Assembly: GCF_001650715.1 (NCBI RefSeq)
Contig: NZ_LWQT01000109.1
Span: 1-64,000 of the forward strand
DNA from: Paramagnetospirillum marisnigri
Lineage (GTDB): Bacteria > Pseudomonadota > Alphaproteobacteria > Rhodospirillales > Magnetospirillaceae
Reading direction: 5' to 3'
DNA: 64,000 nt
Shown: in pieces, positions 1-5,887 of the stretch
Layout: each line of letters opens with the position of its first letter
Position numbering within the stretch: position 1 is the first letter of the stretch
Translations under genes and position numbers: made by a program
Notes under the pieces: model-generated
What the model saw: only the letters and a program-made list of their open reading frames with translations
What the model was told of the DNA's origin: nothing
Database searches by the model: none

Positions 1-1
1 G

Positions 2-205
2 AAAGCATCGGCGCGGCCTTCCGGCACCCGCCTCGGTAAGCGTGTCGGGCAAGTGCTGGCCGAAGCCGCCGAGCCGATCAGCGATGCGCGCACCGGAAGG
101 ATCGAGGCCGAGGAGGACCCCACTGGCGAACTGGACCCTATCCTTACCGCCCTGCCTGCCGCGAGCGCGGCGGCGCGGCGGCTCCACCGCCAGCGGGCAC
201 GCTGA
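2..205 (+). CDS. C-terminal end of an unrecognised protein (cut by window edge)
   Basis: The second frame is open from the left edge of the window to a TGA at 203-205, giving about 67 residues. The composition is protein-like: an acidic stretch followed by an Ala/Arg-rich tail. No family is recognised and no start is visible. Its end overlaps the end of the convergent minus-strand gene at 144-587 by 62 bases, so one of the two could be wrong. By position it belongs to the same accessory region as the following genes. Confidence 0.4.
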   Translation, partial: KASARPSGTRLGKRVGQVLAEAAEPISDARTGRIEAEEDPTGELDPILTALPAASAAARRLHRQRAR

Positions 206-587
206 TTCCGGCCGATTGGAGCACCATCAACACCAGTTGAAGTTCGGGCTTCGAGAGTTCGCCGAACGCTCCATTGCAGTGCCAGCGATGGAGATAGGCC
301 GCCAACTTCGCCCGGTGCTGGATCGGGATGGTCGGGTCGCGCAGTTTGTCGAGTCCGCCGGGCACCATGGCCGCGACGCGGTTGCCGAGGGTGTATTCTA
401 CGCGGCGACGCTGCGCTGACCAAAATTCGGGGCGGTTCGCATGCCTCTGGCCGTCGGTGATCCCGCCATCGCCCCAGAGTTCGGCATCGCCCGGCGCTTC
501 GTCCCACGGAATCGGTCGCCGCATGGCGGCGGTAAGACGGCGCGATGGCTGATGATCGGATGTGGCGGGTTGTTCGATGTGGTCCAT
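144..587 (-). CDS. Hypothetical protein of the accessory region
   Basis: This is a 147-residue protein of unknown function. The ATG at 587 is preferred over the in-frame start at 671 because GGAGAG lies just upstream of it, while the upstream extension is Pro/Arg-rich and looks untranslated. The protein has no signal peptide or membrane segment. It is Arg/Trp/His-rich in the middle, with a helical Leu-rich stretch around residues 95-125 and a low-complexity Ala/Gly/Pro tail. No motif is recognised. It runs divergently from the gene at 799 and sits in the same putative integrated element as the ATPase at 1563-2636. Confidence 0.5.
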   Translation of the reverse strand: MDHIEQPATSDHQPSRRLTAAMRRPIPWDEAPGDAELWGDGGITDGQRHANRPEFWSAQRRRVEYTLGNRVAAMVPGGLDKLRDPTIPIQHRAKLAAYLHRWHCNGAFGELSKPELQLVLMVLQSAGISVPAGGGAAAPPRSRQAGR

Positions 588-798
588 GGCGCTCTCCGGG
601 GGCGGCAATGCCCGCCAACCAGACGTAGGGCGACCTTCACGGCCGGGAAGGGAAGGGCACGCCATCATCATCGGCTTTCTTTGGAGTAATCCAAATGATT
701 GGAAGGTAACGCGATGTAATATAAAAACGCGAAAGACTTTTTCATGAGATTACTGGTTCTATTATTGCAGCATCGAGGAAGTCGATGGAGTCGAAGTG

Positions 799-1416
799 AT
801 GAATCCCTTTGCCGATGATACCGACGCTCTTTTCGCCGCCGCCCGTAAGGCCGAGGTCTCCGATCTTCTCGCCGCCGCCCGTGAGGCCGCCAAGGCCAGA
901 ACAGCCGCTGCTCTCGCCGCCTTTGATCTGGACGCTCTCACTGTAATGGTTGCCGAGGCCAGAGCCGCTGCTGACAATGCCGTTCTCACTCCTCGCCGTC
1001 GTCGAAGGATTGCCGCCGTCATGGCCGCTGCTCCATCGGGGCCAGGTCTCATTTTGCCGTGGCCCGAATGGAGTAGCCGCCGCCCACCGACAGGTCTGCT
1101 GTCGGCGGCGGGATGGGATGTGGAAGGGCGAACGGTTCCGAAGGGAATGACACCCACTGCGTGGGCGTTCAAGACTCACGGATATACCCCAGAATGCTGG
1201 TTGCCGCTCTTCACGCTGGGTCAAACCTTTGCGACTTTCTACCGTCGCCGTCCGCCAGCGTATATGTCGGCCCACGAAAGGGTAGCGTGGGTCGCCGCCG
1301 AAAGCGTGCGCAAGGCGGCAAGCCGAGCCGAGCGTTTTGCAGTGAAAAGGGCTAATCGTGAAGCATTGAGGGGAGATTCACTGCTCCCGTTCCCGCCAAA
1401 CCTTCCCGATCCATGA
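799..1416 (+). CDS. Hypothetical protein with Ala-rich helical N-terminus
   Basis: This 205-residue protein matches no family I recognise. The ATG at 799 has GGAG eight bases upstream; a GTG at 796 is in frame but less well placed. Residues 1-80 are Ala/Asp/Glu/Arg-rich and probably helical, and residues 100-150 hold an aromatic, Pro-rich globular-looking stretch. The opposite strand also carries an open frame of 177 codons (742-1275), but its product is low-complexity and lacks a good ribosome site. The gene is probably cargo of the integrated element. Confidence 0.5.
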   Translation: MNPFADDTDALFAAARKAEVSDLLAAAREAAKARTAAALAAFDLDALTVMVAEARAAADNAVLTPRRRRRIAAVMAAAPSGPGLILPWPEWSSRRPPTGLLSAAGWDVEGRTVPKGMTPTAWAFKTHGYTPECWLPLFTLGQTFATFYRRRPPAYMSAHERVAWVAAESVRKAASRAERFAVKRANREALRGDSLLPFPPNLPDP

Positions 1417-1516
1417 TTTTAGCAAAGTAAGAAAATAGTCCTATATTGATATGGGGCGCGGCAGGCTCCTTCGTCGCGGCCAAGGCGCTCTCGGATGCAC
1501 CGTGAGCGAATGTGCG

Positions 1517-1544
1517 AAGGGCGGCCCATGGAGGCCGCCCTTTT
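1517..1544 (+). terminator. Perfect 10-bp hairpin with short T run
   Basis: The arms at 1517-1526 and 1533-1542 are perfect complements (AAGGGCGGCC and GGCCGCCCTT) around a six-base loop and end in TTTT. It lies about 100 bases after the plus-strand gene ending at 1416 and just beyond the stop of the minus-strand ATPase at 1563, so it may end transcription from both sides. The T run is short. Confidence 0.55.
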
Positions 1545-1562
1545 CGGTGCCGGAGGACGTCT

Positions 1563-2636
1563 TCACGCCGCCAGAAACCGGTCGCCTTCGGCCAGCACCA
1601 ACTTGTCTCGCTCCAAGGCGGCGCGGGCTTCCCGGAAGGCCCGAGCCGGATTGGCACCGCCGACCGCGCCGGACGCCTTGGCCGCGTCCCGCCATTCGTC
1701 GCCGGTCAAGCCAGCCTCGCCGGCCGCCGCCAAAACGGCCAGAACCGCGCTCTGGTTCTTGCCCGCAGGCGCCGCGTCGGCGGGCGGTGCGGCACATTCA
1801 CGCACCTCGCCTTCCAACACCGCGACCGGGGTCAAAATGGTGTCGCCATCCTCATCCGTGCCGAGGTTCTGGCTTTCCATCCGGAAGCCAAGAACCACTC
1901 CGTCCTTGCCGTCCTTCAACTTGCGGACATGAGTTTCCATCCCGCTTTCGGTCTTGCTCACCCGCAACACAAAGTCGGACGCGCCTTCGAGAACGCTGCT
2001 CCCGCGTAGTTCGTCGGATTCCTTGGGCGTGTGATGAATGATCACCACTGCACACTTGAAAGCCCGCCGAACCAGTTCGCCCGCCTCGACGAGCCGGGAC
2101 ATGTCCGCCTGGCGGTTTTCATCGCCGTCTCCGAAGCAACGGGCCAAGGTATCGAATACGACCATCTTGGGCGGCTCACCTTGGAAGCGATGGGCAATGT
2201 CGAGAACAAGCCTTTCGACCTTGCCGGCGTCCAGCAGGTCGATGGGATGGGGAAGAACTTGGACAGCGCCGAAGTTCCGCCAATCGCGGTCATGGAAAGC
2301 ATGCCATGCCCGCAATCGGTTTTGTAGCCCGCGAGCGCCTTCCCCCGCGACGAAGGCGACGCCGCCTTGTACGGCCCGACGTCCGAAGCACGGCATGCCA
2401 TGACCGATCGAAAGGGCCATGGCGAGGGCCAGAAAAGTCTTTCCGGCTCCCGGCTTGCCATAGATGACGCCGAGGCCATCGAGTGGGATGAGTCCTTTGA
2501 CGAGCCAGTCGGCCTTAGGTAGGGCCATAATCTCATTGAGGGACATGAACCGGCTCTGGGGCCGGTAATCGGCCGACAGGGCCGAGTTGAGGTCAAGGTC
2601 TTGCGGGGCTTTGAACGGTCTTCGTTCGGTAGTCAT
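1563..2636 (-). CDS. RepA-like AAA family ATPase/helicase
   Basis: The 357-residue protein is a RecA-fold ATPase of the kind found in plasmid RepA, phage and integrative-element replication modules (AAA_25 type). Walker A is GKPGAGKT at residues 60-67. A Walker B-like strand (MVVFDT) ends at Asp162, and a VVIIHHT strand follows near residue 200, as in the RSF1010 RepA family. The C-terminal 100 residues look like a small helical DNA-binding domain. The ATG at 2636 is chosen because AAGGAG lies seven bases upstream; the longer in-frame version from 2765 adds an unlikely N-terminus. No integrase, primase or origin is visible within the window. The role in element replication is inferred. Confidence 0.75.
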   Translation of the reverse strand: MTTERRPFKAPQDLDLNSALSADYRPQSRFMSLNEIMALPKADWLVKGLIPLDGLGVIYGKPGAGKTFLALAMALSIGHGMPCFGRRAVQGGVAFVAGEGARGLQNRLRAWHAFHDRDWRNFGAVQVLPHPIDLLDAGKVERLVLDIAHRFQGEPPKMVVFDTLARCFGDGDENRQADMSRLVEAGELVRRAFKCAVVIIHHTPKESDELRGSSVLEGASDFVLRVSKTESGMETHVRKLKDGKDGVVLGFRMESQNLGTDEDGDTILTPVAVLEGEVRECAAPPADAAPAGKNQSAVLAVLAAAGEAGLTGDEWRDAAKASGAVGGANPARAFREARAALERDKLVLAEGDRFLAA

Positions 2637-2788
2637 GGTGCGCTCCTTCCGGTATCGCTTCGACTGGGGCGTCGAGGCAAAGCGGATATGGAAGCGAAGG
2701 GGCGAACCGAATCGCGGGGCGGCTATGCTCTGGCGGCATTTGGCCGCCGCTCGCCACGAGCCCATGTCCTACGGTTGATGTGGCGGAA

Positions 2789-2841
2789 CGGTGGATACGG
2801 ACGGACGGTTTCCCTAAGAAACCGTCCGTCCGTATCCACCG
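2789..2841. repeat. 24-bp perfect inverted repeat (hairpin)
   Basis: The arms 2789-2812 and 2818-2841 are fully complementary around a five-base loop and contain CGGA tandem units. The hairpin is far longer than a usual terminator and has no flanking T run. It lies about 150 bases upstream of the RepA-like gene and 120 bases from the putative attachment remnant. It could be a replication, transfer or regulatory structure of the element, or a very strong terminator. Confidence 0.7.
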
Positions 2842-2964
2842 CCGAGCACTCGACATTACCCCTCCCGAAAAATGCGGCACTGGACAGAGGCCCAAGGGTG
2901 TAGCACACTCGATTTCAGACGGCGAAATGTTGTTCCTTTTCAATCCGTTGGGTTTGGATATCCA

Positions 2965-2984
2965 GAATCCCTCCCCCGGAGCCA
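2965..2984 (+). other. tRNA-Asn 3'-end remnant, candidate attR
   Basis: This 20-base stretch reads like the T-loop-to-CCA end of an alphaproteobacterial tRNA-Asn: GAATCC, then CCCCGGAG, then CCA, compatible with an acceptor strand starting UCCGGGG. Upstream there is no matching T-stem, anticodon arm or 5' acceptor, so it is not a functional tRNA. A strong terminator follows directly, as it would after a real tRNA. Together these fit the attR end of an element integrated into a tRNA-Asn gene, with the element lying to the left. This is inference; the intact tRNA should be outside the window. Confidence 0.45.
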
Positions 2985-2989
2985 GATCA

Positions 2990-3023
2990 GGCCGGAAACC
3001 ATATGGTTTCCGGCCTTTTTCTT
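2990..3023 (+). terminator. Rho-independent terminator
   Basis: The 11-bp perfect stem GGCCGGAAACC/GGTTTCCGGCC (2990-3000 and 3005-3015) has a four-base ATAT loop and is followed by TTTTTCTTT. No plus-strand gene ends immediately before it. It is best explained as the original terminator of the tRNA whose 3' remnant lies at 2965-2984. Confidence 0.8.
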
Positions 3024-3194
3024 TGCGGTCATCCATCACATCTCCAATTCCGCGGCTGTTGAATTGATTTTGAAAAGCTCCAACCCAGGACTTTCGTTTT
3101 AATTCAATACTTACTAATATAGCGGCCGGTTTGCAGGGCCGGGCTGGCGCGCGCTATCCGCGGGTGTCAATCCCACGTTCAGGAGAGAATGCAG
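3021..3194 (+). promoter_or_regulatory. Upstream region of the flavoprotein operon
   Basis: The 2637-3194 intergenic stretch holds the hairpin, the tRNA remnant and the terminator; its last part is AT-richer. An inverted repeat TTGAATT (3059-3065) and AATTCAA (3101-3107) precedes a TA-rich stretch (TACTAATATA near 3112) that could be a -10 region. AGGAG at 3181 is the ribosome site. No regulator can be named. Confidence 0.3.
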
Positions 3195-4535
3195 ATGATT
3201 TCGGAAAAGGGTCTTCACCTCGGACGGCGTGATCTGTTGCGGTTCATGGGAGCGGGCGGCGTCGCCGTCAGTGCAGCACTCATTGGCCCGAAAATGGCCG
3301 GAGCCGCCCCCTCCCCGGTTTCCGCCAAGGGCGCGAGGATCGTCATCGTCGGCGCCGGAGCCGCGGGTCTATCCATGGCATCGCGTCTTGTTCAACGCCT
3401 GGATGGGGCAGCCATCACCATCATTGACAGCCGCAAAGCCCATTACTATCAACCGGGCTTCACCCTGGTGGCGGGCGGCATCAAGCCGAAGGATTATCCA
3501 GTCTCGACCACTGCGGAATACATGCCCAGGCACGTCACCTGGCTGGAAGAGGCCGTGGCCGAAATCGATCCCGATGGCAACAAGGTCGTCACCGCCTCGG
3601 GGAAACAGGTCCCCTACGACTTCCTGGTGGTGGCCGCTGGTCTGCATTTGGATTATGCCTCCATCGAGGGAATGGATGTCGCTCGGATCGGCCAGGATGG
3701 ATTGGGCAGCATCTATGCCGGGCCTGAGGCCGCATTCGCCACCTGGGGTGCGATGTCGCAATTCGCCGATACGGGGGGAGTCGGCCTGTTCCTGCGCCCC
3801 AATACCGAAATGAAATGCGCGGGCGCGCCGCTGAAATACACCTTTATCACTGATGACCATCTTCGTCGGCGCGACAATCGCTCGAAGGCCGAGATCATCT
3901 ATGCCGCCAACAACAAGGTGCTGTTCTCGGTTCCCATCGTGTCGGAGAAGGTCCGGATGCTGTTCCGCGACCGGGATGTCAAGGTCCGCTACGACCATAT
4001 CCAGACGGGGATCGACCTGGGGCGCAAGGTCGCGACCTTCGCCACTCCATCGGGTCCCGCCGAGATCAAGTACGACTTCATCAACGTGGTCCCGCCCATG
4101 CGGGCCCCGGCCGCTGTCCGCAACAGCCCCTTGCGCTGGCAGGACGGCCCCTGGGCCTCGGACGGTTGGATGGAGGTGGATAAGGCCACCCTTCGCCACA
4201 AGCGCTATCCCAACGTCTTCGGCGTCGGTGACATCGCGGGGGTGCCGAAGGGCAAGACCGCCGCCAGCGTCAAGTGGATGGTTCCGGTGGCCGTGGACCA
4301 TCTGGTGGCATCCCTTACCGGTGGTCAGACGACAAGTTCCTATAACGGCTATACGTCGTGCCCACTGATCACCCAGTTGGGGCGCGCCATGCTGGTGGAA
4401 TTCGACTACGACAACAACCTTGTGCCTTCATTTCCGGGGGTGATCGCCCCGCTCGAGGAGTTGTGGATCACCTGGGTCATGAAGACCATGGCTTTGAAGC
4501 CCACCTATCTCACCATGCTGCGCGGCCAAGCGTAG
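3195..4535 (+). CDS. Tat-exported sulfide:quinone reductase-type flavoprotein
   Basis: This FAD-dependent oxidoreductase resembles sulfide:quinone oxidoreductases, which oxidise sulfide and pass electrons to the quinone pool at the membrane. It has an N-terminal twin-arginine signal (GRRDLLRF), an FAD-binding GAGAAGLS motif near residue 55, an ATG-like VVAAGL segment and a C-terminal GVGDIAG FAD motif. The KCAGAP and TSCPL segments correspond to two of the three redox cysteines of classical enzymes. These are the only two cysteines in the protein, so the first is missing and a divergent subtype is likely. Two ATGs (3189, 3195) are possible; 3195 has the better spacing from AGGAG. It forms an operon with the small membrane protein that follows. 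A flavocytochrome-like function cannot be excluded. Confidence 0.8.
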   Translation: MISEKGLHLGRRDLLRFMGAGGVAVSAALIGPKMAGAAPSPVSAKGARIVIVGAGAAGLSMASRLVQRLDGAAITIIDSRKAHYYQPGFTLVAGGIKPKDYPVSTTAEYMPRHVTWLEEAVAEIDPDGNKVVTASGKQVPYDFLVVAAGLHLDYASIEGMDVARIGQDGLGSIYAGPEAAFATWGAMSQFADTGGVGLFLRPNTEMKCAGAPLKYTFITDDHLRRRDNRSKAEIIYAANNKVLFSVPIVSEKVRMLFRDRDVKVRYDHIQTGIDLGRKVATFATPSGPAEIKYDFINVVPPMRAPAAVRNSPLRWQDGPWASDGWMEVDKATLRHKRYPNVFGVGDIAGVPKGKTAASVKWMVPVAVDHLVASLTGGQTTSSYNGYTSCPLITQLGRAMLVEFDYDNNLVPSFPGVIAPLEELWITWVMKTMALKPTYLTMLRGQA

Positions 4536-4550
4536 AAGGAGCTAAGTATC

Positions 4551-4901
4551 ATGAAGGATATGGATCCCTTTGTTTTCCTGGTTGTGTTCCAGGAAATGCT
4601 CGGACCGGTATTGTGGCTGTTGGTTGCCTTAGCCGTGTTCGGTCTGGCCGGATTCCTGATCGTCGTCCTGCGTGAAGGGAAGTTGGATAGTAAGCGACTG
4701 GTCCGCTCCGAACTGATCGGGCTGCTCGGCGGGGTGCTCGCCCTGGTCCTCGCCGCCAAATTCACCGTTTCAGGCTTTACTGATGCCGGTGGTCCGGTCG
4801 ACTGGCTGCTGGTGGGGCTGATCTGGGGTATTGGCTTGGCCGGAACCACTATCCTCGCCTACGCCATCCAGGGACTGGCGCCTTGCCGCCGATGCGGCTG
4901 A
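4551..4901 (+). CDS. Small membrane protein, DUF5368-like
   Basis: The 116-residue protein has about three hydrophobic segments (residues 8-40, 55-75 and 85-110) and ends in a CRRC motif. The start ATG follows GAAGGAG with good spacing, 15 bases after the flavoprotein stop, so the two are co-transcribed. I believe it belongs to the DUF5368 family, often seen beside such oxidoreductases, but this is from memory. A role in anchoring the exported flavoprotein or linking it to quinone is speculative. Confidence 0.65.
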   Translation: MKDMDPFVFLVVFQEMLGPVLWLLVALAVFGLAGFLIVVLREGKLDSKRLVRSELIGLLGGVLALVLAAKFTVSGFTDAGGPVDWLLVGLIWGIGLAGTTILAYAIQGLAPCRRCG

Positions 4902-5027
4902 ATCTTAAATACATGGACAGAGTCGCACGTACGAAAGGAGTAGATTAGCACCCACATATTGGCCTAAAGTATGAGGCGCCTTGATATCGTTGTCGTGGCC
5001 CCTCTGAGGCCCCATCGGGGAACGATC

Positions 5028-5876
5028 ATGAGACAGATCATCAAAAGGGCGGTGATGATCTCCGCCTTGATCCCGCTGCTGTTCATCCATGCGGCTTCGG
5101 CCACGGCATCGGATACGCCCCCCTTGCGAGTCATCCTGCTGCCCTATTCCAACACCGTGACCCTGATGAAGGTGCACCAGCCCTTACGCCTGCATCTTCA
5201 GGACAAGCTTCAGAGACCGGTCGAGTTGTTCACCTCTGCCGATTTCCCTGGCCATTTCGCCAATATTCGGCAAGGGGAGTTCGATTTGGCGGTGACCGGC
5301 CCCCATTTCGGCGCCTGGGCAGTGGAGCATGGTCATGTGGCGCTGTTGCGCTATCGCCCCAGCCTGTCGCCGGTCCTGGCGGTTCGGCGCGGCTCCGGCA
5401 TTACCGGCCCCAATGATTTGCGGGGCAAGGTGGTGGTTCTGTCCAATCGACTGTCGACCTCGTCGCTGGGCGGAGAACATTGGCTGAGCGGCCAGGGCCT
5501 GATCGCGGGCAAGGACTATACTCTGAAGGTCAGCCCGACCCACACCTCGGCCATCATGGCGGTGACCATGGGCGAAGCCGATGCCGCCATCACCACCCAT
5601 ACCCCGATCCAACAGTCGCCCGAGGATATCCGCTCGAAGATTGCCGAGATCGTCAGCCCCATCTCCCTGCCCCACCTGTTCACGGTTGCCAACAGCCGTC
5701 TCGCGGCGGGAGAAGTGTCGGCCATCCGCGAAGCCTTGCTGAGTTTCGAGGCCAGTGACGCGGGCAAGGCTTTCTTCACCGAAACGGGCTACCTGGGATA
5801 CACACCACTCTCCGTGACGGATATGGACGCCATGCGTCCTTACGTGGACATGTTCCTGCGTAATCTCGACCAGTAG
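5028..5876 (+). CDS. PhnD-like periplasmic phosphate/phosphonate-type binding protein
   Basis: This 282-residue exported protein belongs to the PhnD/type 2 periplasmic-binding superfamily. It has a signal peptide (residues 1-26, cleaved after Ala-Thr-Ala), a first-lobe start typical of the family (LRVILLPY), a central GPHFGAW ligand-loop motif, the LRGKVVVLSN strand and an AAITTHTP segment. The ATG at 5028 has GGGGA upstream; the longer frame from 4971 would put extra residues before the signal peptide. No permease or ATPase is adjacent. The histidine kinase starts 11 bases downstream, so the likely job is ligand presentation to that kinase, as in TorT-TorS-like pairs, rather than transport. 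Confidence 0.75.
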   Translation: MRQIIKRAVMISALIPLLFIHAASATASDTPPLRVILLPYSNTVTLMKVHQPLRLHLQDKLQRPVELFTSADFPGHFANIRQGEFDLAVTGPHFGAWAVEHGHVALLRYRPSLSPVLAVRRGSGITGPNDLRGKVVVLSNRLSTSSLGGEHWLSGQGLIAGKDYTLKVSPTHTSAIMAVTMGEADAAITTHTPIQQSPEDIRSKIAEIVSPISLPHLFTVANSRLAAGEVSAIREALLSFEASDAGKAFFTETGYLGYTPLSVTDMDAMRPYVDMFLRNLDQ

Positions 5877-5887
5877 CGGGAGCTACC

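Noticed and set aside
742..1275. 177-codon minus-strand frame opposite the hypothetical gene at 799
   Set aside because: Low-complexity Gly/Ser-rich product; the plus-strand frame has a ribosome site and more natural composition.
2900..2984. Intact tRNA gene
   Set aside because: Only the 3' portion matches; there is no complementary T-stem, anticodon arm or 5' acceptor strand.
2593..3039. 148-codon minus-strand frame spanning the hairpin and tRNA remnant
   Set aside because: It crosses a 24-bp hairpin, a terminator and the tRNA-like sequence, and the product repeats itself because of the inverted repeat; not protein-like.
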